Assembly: GCF_000821085.1 (NCBI RefSeq)
Contig: NZ_CCXR01000001.1
Span: 2,749,001-2,813,000, forward strand
Direction: 5' to 3'
Length of the DNA stretch: 64,000 nucleotides
Source: Bacillus sp. B-jedd
GTDB lineage: Bacteria; Bacillota; Bacilli; Bacillales; Cytobacillaceae
Shown: piece by piece, positions 33,270 to 41,831 of the stretch
Numbering within the stretch: position 1 is the first letter of the stretch
Layout: each line of letters begins with the position of its first letter
Made by a program: the position numbers and the translations under genes
Notes under the pieces: generated by a model
What the model saw: only the letters and a program-made list of their open reading frames with translations
What the model was told of the DNA's origin: nothing
The model's database searches: none

Positions 33270-33298
33270 CGGAATAAAAAAAAGGCCCCAAACGGCCC
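33270..33298 (-). terminator. Terminator following the small membrane ORF
   Basis: Minus strand: GGCC, loop GTTTGG, GGCC with flanking G-rich bases, then eight T residues. It begins right after the TAA at 33300. Confidence 0.6.
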
Positions 33299-33299
33299 A

Positions 33300-33398
33300 T
33301 TAAAAAAACAGTCTCCTCGCAAAGGAAAGGAGCATGATAAAAGCTACTATGAACATCAAAATAACAAGGTTCCGTTCCTGCCGATCTTCTTTCTTCAA
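33300..33398 (-). CDS. Very small membrane protein (32 residues)
   Basis: A TTG-initiated frame of 32 codons: a charged N-terminus (KKEDRQERN), then a single hydrophobic helix (LVILMFIVAFIMLLSF) ending ARRLFF. AGAAGGGTG lies about 7 bases before the TTG and a T-rich terminator follows the stop, so the whole transcription-unit logic fits a gene. It lies 55 bases downstream of the CotS-like gene on the same strand. No family is recognised. Being short with a non-ATG start, it remains a prediction. Confidence 0.5.
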   Translation of the reverse strand: MKKEDRQERNLVILMFIVAFIMLLSFARRLFF

Positions 33399-33453
33399 AC
33401 CATTCACCCTTCTAGGGGCAAAGCCGGACATTCGGCGCCCATTTTTATTCGCT

Positions 33454-34449
33454 TCACCCCGATTTTACCATATTGCCGATTTTCTTGATAAACTGGTGTC
33501 TGGCGAAAAACTGTCTCTCTGTCCATTTTTTCATCTGCATGATTGTATTAATGTCAGGTTCATCCTCATTTTTAAAAATCCGATTCCATTCCCTCAACAG
33601 ATCCGCCGGGTACGCAAGCGCGAATAAAAACCCTTTTTCATTCATGAAAGCCGACAACTGCCTGTATTTTGCCAATTCATTGATCGACCAGTTGAGAAAC
33701 GGCAAAATCCTGTTTCCATATTGAAGATAATCAATAACGGGAGGCCCTATGCTGATTAAATCAAAGTCGATTAAATAAATTTTCCCGTTCCACGCACGGA
33801 GAAAATTATGATGGGCGACATCACCATGCAATATTGCCTCCACCTCTCCAGTGAAAAACCCCTCGCACCTCCTCATACCTTCTAGTGCAAATGAAGCCCA
33901 TCCACTGATTTCATCCATCATTTCACTGTTAACAAAATAGCTGATCACAGGTTTATTAGCCTCAAACCGATCCTGGCGCTGCTCCCATTTTTCGATAAGC
34001 CTGGCGGGTGGGATAAGAGTTTTGTACCTTTGCACTATTTTTTCAGTGACGGAATGATAGTTTTGCAAAAGGTTGAGGCCTGCTAGACGGTCTGTATCCA
34101 GATGATAAGAAAATGAATGAAGATGGGGGAGGATAAATTCTATAATCCCTAGATAGACTCCATCAAGATAATAAGGCTCCCGCCTCCCCGGGCGTAAATA
34201 GCTATAAGCCGACGTAAATCCTTCCTTTTTGAGAGTCGCTGTAAAGGCCTCCTGAAGCTTCAGCCTGTTATAGGAGGAATAACACTTAATAATATAATCC
34301 CCTATTGAAGAATTCAAAAGAAAGACAGTCGGCCTGATCATATCCAGTTTAATTATATTGCCTGGAAATACTTTCTTTAAATAAGAGAGGAGACGATAAT
34401 GGAAATTGTCGTCTCCTTGGTGGTTTTTCAGGCTAATCGGCGCTTTCAT
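33454..34449 (-). CDS. CotS/YsxE-family kinase-fold protein, likely spore coat
   Basis: A 331-residue protein with the aminoglycoside phosphotransferase fold: a degenerate N-lobe, the catalytic-loop-like LHGDVAHHNFL and the metal-site IDFDLISIGPPVIDYLQY. Spore coat proteins CotS, CotI and YsxE of Bacillus share this fold. The gene starts inside the last codons of safA (17-base overlap), with no separate strong ribosome site, so translation is probably coupled to that of the coat morphogen SafA. In B. subtilis ysxE instead follows spoVID. An ATG twelve bases upstream (34461) is an equally possible start. A small-molecule kinase role cannot be excluded. Confidence 0.75.
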   Translation of the reverse strand: MKAPISLKNHQGDDNFHYRLLSYLKKVFPGNIIKLDMIRPTVFLLNSSIGDYIIKCYSSYNRLKLQEAFTATLKKEGFTSAYSYLRPGRREPYYLDGVYLGIIEFILPHLHSFSYHLDTDRLAGLNLLQNYHSVTEKIVQRYKTLIPPARLIEKWEQRQDRFEANKPVISYFVNSEMMDEISGWASFALEGMRRCEGFFTGEVEAILHGDVAHHNFLRAWNGKIYLIDFDLISIGPPVIDYLQYGNRILPFLNWSINELAKYRQLSAFMNEKGFLFALAYPADLLREWNRIFKNEDEPDINTIMQMKKWTERQFFARHQFIKKIGNMVKSG

Positions 34450-36805
34450 CGACGTTTCCATAATATGGGCCAGAAAGCCCGTAAGGATGCAAGAGCGGAG
34501 GCTGGGCAAAAGGCAGCGGCGGTGTGAAAATTTTAGGAATCGAAGGCGTAAATTCCCGTTCCGGCGGTTCTCCCCGCATTTGGCTGGTTTGCTCCTCTTG
34601 CGCCTGGCTGCCCAACTGTGGCATTTGCTGTTCACCATATGGCATCTGGCCGCCAAGAGTTGGAAGCTGCGTACCGTATTGGCCCATCATAGGCATCTGC
34701 TGGCCCATCTGCGGCTGAGCACCTCCAAACTGTCCGTAAGGCTGCATTCCGCCAGGATATGGTTGCTCCATCGGCATCCCCCCCCCGCCGTATGGCTGCT
34801 GGCCATACATCGGCTGGCCCATTCCACCCGGATATGGCTGACCCATTGGCATACCCGCTCCGGCAAACGGCTGCTGGCCGTACATCGGCTGGCCCATCCC
34901 ACCCGGATATGGCTGCCCCATTGGCATACCCGCTCCTGCGAACGGCTGCTGGCCATACATCGGCTGCTCCATTCCCATAGGGTACGGCTGGGACATTGGC
35001 ATTCCACCCGGGCTTAGCGGCTGCTGGCTGTATATCGGCTGGCCCATGCCAGGATTGGTCTGTTCCATGGGCATACCTGCACCTGCTACTGGCTGCTGGC
35101 CATACATTGGCTGCTCCATCCCCATCTGGTATGGCTGCCCAAATGGCTGCATCCCTTCTACTGGCTGCTGGCCGTACATTGGCTGTCCCATCCCACTAGG
35201 ATTTGGCTGTCCCATTGGCATACCAGCGCCAGTCATTGGCTGTTGGCCATACATCGGCTGCTCCATCGGCATACCAGCGCCTGCCAATGGCTGTTGGCCA
35301 TACATCGGCTGCCCCATTGGCATACCAGCGCCTGCTATTGGCTGTTGGCCATACATCGGCTGCTGAGCCCCATATGCGAACTGCGGATATGGATTTCCTG
35401 TATAGCCAATAGGCGATTCATCCCCTGACTCCCCAGCAAAAGCAACCTGGGAACCGTATGGATTCTGGATACCCCCTTGCATTGGCTGAGTCAAGTATGG
35501 ATTGGCATAAGAACCCTGACCGATTGGGGCGGGATCATCATGCATGGATAGCTGTTGACCCCCATAAGGCATGCCCATATGGACTTGCTGCTGCCCATCT
35601 GCCATCATCGCTGCTTGATAAGGCGATGTAGCTCCGGAAACACCGCCATACTGGCCATGGCCCATTTGGTGCATATATAGCATTGAAGAGGAGGAAGAAG
35701 AAGACTCAACTTCATCATAATGGACATGCATCGTTCCAGCAGTTCCCGGCATCATATTTTCCATTCCGGCAACCATTTGAGGCTGTGGATAACAAGGATC
35801 AGGCTGGAACATCGCCGCTTCAACCTGAGGGACAGGGTAACACGGGTCTGCAGCCATCATGCCTCCCACCATCGGATAAGGCGGACATATCGCTTCAGGA
35901 ATCATCGCCTGGTGAACCGGCGGGTACGGCACTGGGCAAGGATAACAGACACCGGGCATGACTGGTGTCACTGGTAAATAATATTCCTCACATACAACTG
36001 GCTGTTCCACACACACAGGAGCTGGCGCCGGGGGTGGTGACTGGATCGGCATTTCCTTTACTGGCTTGACGGGCATTTCCTTCACTGGCTTGACCGGCAT
36101 TTCCTTCACTGGCTTGACCGGCATTTCCTTCACTGGCTTCACAGGAACTTCCTTTATCGGAGGCAACGGTGGCGGAGCCGGCACCTGTTTCACAGGTACA
36201 ATAGGTTTCTCCTTCACAGGCTTAATTGGTACTTCTTTGACTGGCATGATTGGAACTTCCTTTTTTGGAGGAAGCGGCATTTCTTTTTTCGGAGCGATTG
36301 GCATTTCTTTTTTCGGAGCGATTGGCATTTCTTTTTTCACCTGGATCGGCATTTCCTTTTTCGGTGGCACAGGAAATTCTTTATTTGGTGCGACATTTAC
36401 ATTGGACATATTCATCAGATAATAATTTTCGATGTCCACTTCCTGGATGGGCTGCTGTGGAGCAAATGGCGTGACTGGAGCTTCTAAATTTATTGGCTGG
36501 GCAGGAACCGGCACATCCGGAGTTTCCTGCGTCTGCAGTTTCTTTAAATTCGCAAAAGGATGCTCAGCTGTTGGTACTTCCTTTTTTCCCCCGATATTTA
36601 TGGCCGCCCCCGGATTTGTTCCGCCGGCGGATGCGCCTTTCTTCACGCTGCCCCCCGCCGACGGGACCTTCACTTTCATACCGGGCATAATCATATCAGG
36701 GTTGCTGAGCTGTGAATTCATCTTTTTCAGCTCTTCAAAATTCACGCCGTACTTCTTGGCGATCTTCCAAAGAGTATCCCCTTTCTGTACGATATGGATT
36801 TTCAC
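34433..36805 (-). CDS. safA: Spore coat morphogenetic protein SafA, enlarged by repeats
   Basis: SafA-like inner-coat organiser bound to the spore cortex. Residues 2-46 are a LysM domain (KIHIVQKGDTLWKIAKKYGV up to MKVKVPS) nearly identical in style to B. subtilis SafA. After it come about 14 units of the octapeptide KEMP(I/V)xPx (residues 142-255), a Cys/Pro/Tyr-rich stretch like the middle of SafA, and about nine units built on MYGQQP-xAGAGMPMxQP (DNA 34735-35365). At 790 residues it is about twice the B. subtilis length (387). GTG at 36805 has AGGAGGG eight bases upstream. It overlaps the CotS-like gene by 17 bases. SpoVID is a possible alternative, but the LysM is N-terminal as in SafA. 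Confidence 0.85.
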   Translation of the reverse strand: MKIHIVQKGDTLWKIAKKYGVNFEELKKMNSQLSNPDMIMPGMKVKVPSAGGSVKKGASAGGTNPGAAINIGGKKEVPTAEHPFANLKKLQTQETPDVPVPAQPINLEAPVTPFAPQQPIQEVDIENYYLMNMSNVNVAPNKEFPVPPKKEMPIQVKKEMPIAPKKEMPIAPKKEMPLPPKKEVPIMPVKEVPIKPVKEKPIVPVKQVPAPPPLPPIKEVPVKPVKEMPVKPVKEMPVKPVKEMPVKPVKEMPIQSPPPAPAPVCVEQPVVCEEYYLPVTPVMPGVCYPCPVPYPPVHQAMIPEAICPPYPMVGGMMAADPCYPVPQVEAAMFQPDPCYPQPQMVAGMENMMPGTAGTMHVHYDEVESSSSSSSMLYMHQMGHGQYGGVSGATSPYQAAMMADGQQQVHMGMPYGGQQLSMHDDPAPIGQGSYANPYLTQPMQGGIQNPYGSQVAFAGESGDESPIGYTGNPYPQFAYGAQQPMYGQQPIAGAGMPMGQPMYGQQPLAGAGMPMEQPMYGQQPMTGAGMPMGQPNPSGMGQPMYGQQPVEGMQPFGQPYQMGMEQPMYGQQPVAGAGMPMEQTNPGMGQPIYSQQPLSPGGMPMSQPYPMGMEQPMYGQQPFAGAGMPMGQPYPGGMGQPMYGQQPFAGAGMPMGQPYPGGMGQPMYGQQPYGGGGMPMEQPYPGGMQPYGQFGGAQPQMGQQMPMMGQYGTQLPTLGGQMPYGEQQMPQLGSQAQEEQTSQMRGEPPEREFTPSIPKIFTPPLPFAQPPLLHPYGLSGPYYGNVDESAD

Positions 36806-36837
36806 TCTGATTTCCCTCCTATGGCATAAGTCCATAT

Positions 36838-36845
36838 AGTGTATG
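36838..36845 (-). promoter_or_regulatory. Candidate sigma-E -10 element of safA
   Basis: Minus strand CATACACT matches the sigma-E -10 consensus CATACA-T fully, 25-30 bases before the GTG. No well-spaced -35 is clear, so support is partial. safA of B. subtilis is read early by sigma-E. Confidence 0.4.
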
Positions 36846-36909
36846 TTGGTGTGGGCAAAATGCTAACAATCTACATAAAAAGTTATGCAAGTGCCTTTTC
36901 TTTTATGAT

Positions 36910-37471
36910 GGCTCTGATATCCTTGATTGTTGATTTCCACTCCAGGGACATGCTTTCCGCGGGGCGAAGCACCTACCTGTATTTACTTCAAGAGAAACAT
37001 CCATGAATTGGCTTCGTGCAGCTTTGCGACGAGCTGAAGGTTCACTCCAACGAATAGTCTGTGGCGCAGGAGCATTCTTTTATGGAGCCTCCTCGGCGTC
37101 CTAGACGCATGTTTGTCCAGCTGCAGCGCCTAGCCCCTCGAGGTCGCTTCGGTCCCGAAGGAAAAGTCAAAGAACGACTTCCCCTTCTGGCCCTCCAGCG
37201 CTTGGCTACGCTTCGCTCGCATTAAGGGCGACTAGGATTTTGCTTCGCAAAACCAAGTCTGCGAATAGTCATCGCAGGGACACAAAGGAAAGCTTCCATG
37301 AAAGATCATCGCAGAGACAGGCGAACTTGCCTGGCGCGAGGCGGTTTTTGCCTGTCACGAAGGCGCTTTCGCTTTTCGAGGGGTCTCCACGTGCCGCTTC
37401 ATCCCGCAGGAGTCAGTCCCCTCCGTTCCAATCAACTTCATTGAAAATCAACAATCACCTTTAACTATGCC
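36910..37471 (-). repeat. Full-length dispersed repeat element with inverted ends (copy B)
   Basis: A 562-bp non-coding element. The perfect 13-bp inverted ends are TGATTGTTGATTT (36924-36936) and AAATCAACAATCA (37445-37457). The left end reads CCACTCCAGGGACATGC then TTTCCGCGGGGC, and the right end CCCGCAGGAGTC, then CCGTTCCAATCAACTTCATT, a type of dispersed Bacillus repeat I have seen before. Its interior (37124-37372) is shared with copy A at 21214-21482, and its two ends are shared with the 81-bp copy C at 15551-15631. No transposase is encoded. With the flanks it fills the 795-base gap between safA and niaR. Confidence 0.8.
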
Positions 37472-37600
37472 TTTATGATTGTAGCCAGTCCGCTAGAGCT
37501 GGTGCCTTAATCGTATAGCACTTCTGCAGACCGGCTGGATGTTATGATAAAATAGAGTGAATCGTTAATTAGGAGAAATTATGTTTTTGGGAGTGGTATT

Positions 37601-38143
37601 ATGGGTGAGGACAAGAAGCTGTATGGGGAAGAACGGAGGCTCAGCCTTCTGACACTTTTGAAAAACAGCCCTTCGCCGATTACAGGAAGCGAACTGGCCG
37701 CTTATGCAAAAGTAAGCCGGCAGATTATTGTAGGGGATATAACCCTGCTGAAGGCTAAAGGCGAACCAATCATCGCTACAAGCCAAGGTTATCTATACTT
37801 CAGCCATTCGCCAAACATCCCTGTTTTCGAAAAAATAATCGCTTGCTCCCATGCGCCCGGACAGACAGAGGAAGAGCTGTTGCTGATTGTTAACGAAGGG
37901 GTGACCGTGAAGGATGTTAAGATTGAGCACCCCGTGTATGGCGATCTTACCGCATCGATCATGGTTTCGAACCCTATGGAGGTCAGCCAATTTATGCAAA
38001 AAATCATGACAACGAAAGCAGCCTTTTTATCGGAGCTGACAGGCGGATATCATTTGCATACTTTATCGGCTTCTTCAGAGCAAGCACTAGCCAGAGCAGA
38101 AAAGGCACTGGACGAAGCAGGGTTCCTGATAGAAAATAGCTAA
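37601..38143 (+). CDS. niaR: Niacin-responsive transcriptional repressor NiaR (YrxA)
   Basis: NAD-biosynthesis repressor that uses nicotinate as co-repressor. The 180 residues contain an N-terminal HTH_11 domain (about 10-55, with ITGSELAAYAKVSRQIIVGDI) and a C-terminal 3H domain with conserved histidines H84, H110 (EHPVYGDL) and H151/H153 (GGYHLHT) that bind a metal and ligand. GGGAGTGG lies just before the ATG. In B. subtilis it sits beside nadBCA-nifS, its targets, and pheA; here neither is adjacent. A TATGATAAAAT box at about 37541 may be the -10. Confidence 0.92.
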   Translation: MGEDKKLYGEERRLSLLTLLKNSPSPITGSELAAYAKVSRQIIVGDITLLKAKGEPIIATSQGYLYFSHSPNIPVFEKIIACSHAPGQTEEELLLIVNEGVTVKDVKIEHPVYGDLTASIMVSNPMEVSQFMQKIMTTKAAFLSELTGGYHLHTLSASSEQALARAEKALDEAGFLIENS

Positions 38144-38149
38144 AACAGC

Positions 38150-38190
38150 AAAAGCGTCTGTTCCTCAAATGAACAGACGCTTTTCTATTC
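38150..38190 (+). terminator. Terminator shared by niaR and pheB
   Basis: A perfect 14-bp stem, AAAAGCGTCTGTTC (38150-38163) with GAACAGACGCTTTT (38171-38184), 7-base loop, then CTATTCTTAT. T-rich on both sides, so it can act for both converging genes. Confidence 0.88.
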
Positions 38191-38228
38191 TTATATTTGT
38201 CTGGCAGTTCTTCAAAACCCAATCACCA

Positions 38229-38687
38229 TTATGCCCCGGTGCCGAGAACCTCGACTTTCTCAACAAAATCCAGTCCCCTCAACCTTTCCAGCAAGTCCTC
38301 CATTTCTCCCTGCATCTGTGTTGTATTCATGGACAGGGTCACATTCGCCCGTCCCTGCAGCGGAATTGTCTGGTGGATGGTCAGGACATTACATCCGGCA
38401 TCTGCTACAAGGCCAAGCAGGCGGGACAATACTCCGGATCGGTCTTCAAGGTGAAAAATGACGGTAATCAGATTTTCTTTCACAATGGAGGAAAACGGAA
38501 AAACAGTTTCCCTGTATTTATAATAGGCGCTCCTGCTCAAATCAACTTGGGCAGTCGCTTCACCGATGGACTCGGCTTTTCCCCGGTCAATCAATTCCTT
38601 AGCTTCCAATGTTTTTTTCATCACATCTGGAAGGACATCTTCCCTTACCAAATAGAACTTTTTATCAAACCGGCTGGATTTCATCAT
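38229..38687 (-). CDS. pheB: ACT domain protein PheB (UPF0735)
   Basis: A 152-residue protein with an N-terminal helical region carrying a helix-turn-helix-like segment ([23 protein letters not shown]) and a C-terminal ACT domain (about 70-148, with [31 protein letters not shown]). ACT domains bind amino acids. PheB is encoded with the prephenate dehydratase gene pheA in B. subtilis but its biochemical role is not settled. Here pheA is not next to it: niaR lies on the other side of a terminator. It follows obg after 21 bases. Confidence 0.9.
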   Translation of the reverse strand: MMKSSRFDKKFYLVREDVLPDVMKKTLEAKELIDRGKAESIGEATAQVDLSRSAYYKYRETVFPFSSIVKENLITVIFHLEDRSGVLSRLLGLVADAGCNVLTIHQTIPLQGRANVTLSMNTTQMQGEMEDLLERLRGLDFVEKVEVLGTGA

Positions 38688-38708
38688 GCCACCTCTTCAC
38701 ACGGAACA

Positions 38709-40001
38709 TTACTCTACAAATTCAAACTCAAATTCAAGAAGCCGTACCGTATCGCCGTCCTTGGCCCCTCTTTCCCTTAGTGCATCATCGACACCCATCC
38801 CGCGCAGCTGGCGGGCAAAGCGGCGTACAGATTCATCACGGGAAAAATCAGTCATTTTAAACAGGCGTTCTAAACTGTCACCGGAAATGACATAAGCCCC
38901 ATCCGGATCCCGCGTAATTTTGAAATCCTGTTCTTCCTTTTCATGCTTATAAACAACCCTGTTCACACTTGTATCCTCGAGCGCCTCTTCATGCAGAGGG
39001 AATTCCGGAGTTTCGGCAATTTTATCAGCAATCGCAAACAACAGGTCCCTCAGCCCCTGCCTCGTTACCGCGGAGATCGGGAAAACTGGGAAATCTTCCT
39101 GAAGCTGTTCTTTAAATCTCGCCAGGTTTTCCTCAGCTTCCGGCATATCCATTTTATTGGCGACGATGATTTGCGGCCTCTCCGTCAACCGCAGGTTATA
39201 CTGCTGTAGCTCTGTATTGATTTTTTGGTAATCCTCAAAAGGGTCGCGGCCTTCCGTTGCCGCCATATCGATGACATGGACGATGACGCGCGTCCTTTCG
39301 ATATGCCTTAAAAACTGGTGGCCAAGGCCTACTCCCTGATGGGCGCCTTCAATCAAACCGGGAAGGTCCGCCATAACAAAACTGCGTCCGTCCTCTGTTT
39401 CGACAACCCCCAAATTCGGAACAATCGTTGTAAAATGGTATTCGGCAATTTTTGGCTTAGCCGAAGAAACAACCGAAAGCAGAGTCGATTTACCGACACT
39501 TGGGAACCCGACAAGCCCGACATCCGCGAGAAGTTTCAGCTCGAGGACAATATTCCGTTCATGTCCTGGTTCCCCTTTTTCGGAAAGCTCCGGCGCCGGG
39601 TTTGCAGGGGTAGCGAACCTCGAATTGCCCCTGCCGCCACGGCCGCCGCGGGCGATGATGGCCCTTTGCCCATGTTCAACCAAATCGGCTATAATTTCGT
39701 TTGTTTCTTGATCATATACAACTGTTCCGGGTGGCACTTTAACAATCATATCCTTAGCATTTTTCCCATGCTGGTTCTTGGACATGCCGTGCTCGCCCCG
39801 TGGTGCTTTAAAATGGCGCTGATAGCGGAAGTCCATAAGCGTGCTAAGGCCTTCTTCAACCTCGAATACAACGTTCGCGCCAGAACCGCCGTCACCGCCT
39901 GCCGGCCCGCCATTCGGCACATATTTCTCACGGCGGAACGCAACCATCCCGTCGCCACCGTCGCCGCCTTTTACATAAATTTTCACCTGATCAACAAACA
40001 T
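38709..40001 (-). CDS. obg: GTPase Obg
   Basis: Essential GTPase associated with the 50S subunit, stress response and sporulation. Order: glycine-rich Obg fold (1-158, many GG turns), G domain with the P-loop GFPSVGKS at residues 165-172, G3 DLPG, G4 NKMD and G5 SAV, then the C-terminal OCT domain (about 350-430). The 430-residue length matches B. subtilis (428). Lies between pheB and spo0B, as in B. subtilis. Confidence 0.97.
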   Translation of the reverse strand: MFVDQVKIYVKGGDGGDGMVAFRREKYVPNGGPAGGDGGSGANVVFEVEEGLSTLMDFRYQRHFKAPRGEHGMSKNQHGKNAKDMIVKVPPGTVVYDQETNEIIADLVEHGQRAIIARGGRGGRGNSRFATPANPAPELSEKGEPGHERNIVLELKLLADVGLVGFPSVGKSTLLSVVSSAKPKIAEYHFTTIVPNLGVVETEDGRSFVMADLPGLIEGAHQGVGLGHQFLRHIERTRVIVHVIDMAATEGRDPFEDYQKINTELQQYNLRLTERPQIIVANKMDMPEAEENLARFKEQLQEDFPVFPISAVTRQGLRDLLFAIADKIAETPEFPLHEEALEDTSVNRVVYKHEKEEQDFKITRDPDGAYVISGDSLERLFKMTDFSRDESVRRFARQLRGMGVDDALRERGAKDGDTVRLLEFEFEFVE

Positions 40002-40067
40002 ATTATTATTTCCTCCCGTCTTGCAATTACGATAAATAAAATGACTTGGTGAGATTGTTCCCCTTCT

Positions 40068-40601
40068 TTAGCGAAACGGCATGAAAATTTTCACTGTCAG
40101 CTCATGGTCATTAAAATCGCCGACCGTCATATCGATATTATTCCGTTCCTCAAGGAAAGTATTGATTAGCTTTGTCCTTACTATCATTCCGCTAAATTCG
40201 AAAAAGAAACAAATCCCATCCTTCACCTGATTAATGCAGATGGAGAGGTTGTTTTCCTGGAATTCCTCTACGGCAAAATCAAGCACGGAAAAAAAAGCCG
40301 CTGTCCACTTCGTAAGGGCTTTTTCATCTACCGGTCCCGTTTCGTTTTCATGAAGCACTTCATATTCGAGGTGAAAATGATGCCCTTCCCAATTTGCTTT
40401 TAAAAGCAGCGAAGCAAACAGGGGCATTTTTAAATTCGATAGTTTTGATTCCTGCTGCGTTTCAATAATAATATCATCAATTACGGCTTTTGCCCGGTCC
40501 ACCTTGTCCATATCAAGATTCCCTTTTATGAGCTGCAGCCTATTCAGCCAGTCATGCCGGGAATGCCTGAGCACTTCGACAATATCCCAATTCTTCTCCA
40601 T
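40068..40601 (-). CDS. spo0B: Sporulation phosphotransferase Spo0B
   Basis: Relays phosphate from Spo0F to Spo0A in the sporulation phosphorelay. The 177-residue protein forms a dimeric four-helix bundle in which the phospho-accepting histidine lies in RHSRHDWLNRLQLI; by alignment to the B. subtilis RHDWMN motif it is H16. The C-terminal part is a degenerate ATPase-like domain without ATP motifs. It is separated from rpmA by a terminator, so expression may depend partly on readthrough or a promoter in the 150-base gap. Confidence 0.92.
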   Translation of the reverse strand: MEKNWDIVEVLRHSRHDWLNRLQLIKGNLDMDKVDRAKAVIDDIIIETQQESKLSNLKMPLFASLLLKANWEGHHFHLEYEVLHENETGPVDEKALTKWTAAFFSVLDFAVEEFQENNLSICINQVKDGICFFFEFSGMIVRTKLINTFLEERNNIDMTVGDFNDHELTVKIFMPFR

Positions 40602-40700
40602 ACTCTACTCCTTGTTTCCTGCGCTGTTTGCCCATAGTATAACAAAAAATGAAAGCCGCGTAAGCAAATATGAACTCTAAAGGAAAAATCCAGTACAGAT

Positions 40701-40731
40701 AAAAAAAGACTCCGGCCTTGAGGCCAGAGTC
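40701..40731 (-). terminator. Terminator after rpmA, inside the rplU-obg cluster
   Basis: Minus strand: GACTCTGGCC and GGCCGGAGTC (one G-U) around TCAA, followed by seven T residues. It separates the ribosomal protein genes from spo0B-obg-pheB. Confidence 0.88.
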
Positions 40732-40752
40732 TCCGTTGTTTATAACTTAAAC

Positions 40753-41046
<294 letters not shown>

Positions 41047-41394
41047 TTATTCCACCTCCTGTTTTTTGAAGGTAATTCGTATGTGACGCCCGTATTCTTC
41101 CTCGATCGTCTTCAGCTGAAAGTACATCCCGTTCAGAAGGACCTGAATTTTTTCCTGCTCCTGTGCCGGAAGATTTTCCGGTATCACACAGCGGAGCAAG
41201 CCTTCTTCATAGTCGATCTCTGTTTCGGGAACGACTCCCGTCATTTCATGGATTGCATTTATCGCACCGACCGAAATGGCGGACGCGCCTGCGCAGACGA
41301 TGTCCTTGCCCCTATCGGCAAATAATGCATGGCCTGAAATTGAAAACGAATGGATCAGACCGGCCTCATTTCTTGAGATCGTTACATCAATCAT
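41047..41394 (-). CDS. prp: Ribosomal-processing cysteine protease Prp
   Basis: Cysteine protease that trims the N-terminal extension of ribosomal protein L27. The catalytic pair is in the expected places: H22 (SGHALF) and C34 (DIVCAGASA). It is 115 residues long (B. subtilis ysxB). It lies between rplU and rpmA, its substrate gene, with 11 and 0 bases between. Confidence 0.95.
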   Translation of the reverse strand: MIDVTISRNEAGLIHSFSISGHALFADRGKDIVCAGASAISVGAINAIHEMTGVVPETEIDYEEGLLRCVIPENLPAQEQEKIQVLLNGMYFQLKTIEEEYGRHIRITFKKQEVE

Positions 41395-41405
41395 AAAATC
41401 ACGCC

Positions 41406-41714
41406 TTACGCGTTGATTTTGTCGATGACAACTTTAGTGTACGGCTGGCGATGGCCTTGCTTCTTACGATAGTTTTTCTTCGCCTTGTACTTGAAAACAA
41501 TGATTTTCTTCGCACGGCCCTGCTTTTCAACAGTAGCTGTTACAGAAGCGCCTTCAACAACCGGGCTTCCAACTTTCACGTCTTCTCCGCCTACGAAAAG
41601 AACTTTGTCAAAAGTAACTGTTTCGCCTGCTTCTGCGTTAAGCTTTTCGATGTAGATGGCTTGGCCTTCTTCAACACGGATTTGCTTACCGCCAGTTTCG
41701 ATAATTGCGTACAT
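41406..41714 (-). CDS. rplU: 50S ribosomal protein L21
   Basis: A 102-residue 23S rRNA-binding protein with the family start [17 protein letters not shown] and the basic C-terminal signature [35 protein letters not shown] precedes the ATG. First gene of the rplU-prp-rpmA group, below a structured leader. Confidence 0.98.
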   Translation of the reverse strand: MYAIIETGGKQIRVEEGQAIYIEKLNAEAGETVTFDKVLFVGGEDVKVGSPVVEGASVTATVEKQGRAKKIIVFKYKAKKNYRKKQGHRQPYTKVVIDKINA

Positions 41715-41724
41715 GAACTTGCAC

Positions 41725-41825
41725 CTCCTCTAAGTCTAAGACTCGCCATCACAGGCGTTTTGCCGGGGCAAAAGCTTATGGCCTGGTCCTGAGCGGTTGT
41801 AGCACGGGTGCGCTACAAACATAAC
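41725..41825 (-). promoter_or_regulatory. L21 leader RNA
   Basis: The 5' untranslated region of rplU on the minus strand starts with a GTAGC/GCTAC hairpin and continues with CCAGGCCATAAGC, TTTTGCC/GGCAAAA and a GACTCGCC-region. It resembles the L21 leader described in Firmicutes, thought to bind L21 for autoregulation. The limits were set by eye. Confidence 0.6.
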
Positions 41826-41831
41826 ATGAAA

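Noticed and set aside
34735..35365. Direct repeats with a CRISPR-like look
   Set aside because: The units are in frame, 51-75 bases long, without unique spacers, and encode the MYGQQP protein repeat of SafA.
34406..36422. Long plus-strand frames rich in Gly, Pro, Ile or His opposite safA (for example 34406-35017 and 36066-36422)
   Set aside because: They are antisense reads of the SafA repeat arrays, with no ribosome sites; the minus-strand frame has a LysM domain and a strong start.
37240..37464. 75-codon frame in the safA-niaR gap
   Set aside because: It lies inside the same repeat family and ends in the inverted repeat.
37581..37600. ATG with GGAGAA site just before niaR
   Set aside because: It is 20 bases upstream of the niaR start and out of frame; its frame has no protein-like content. 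It might be a leader peptide but the support is too thin.
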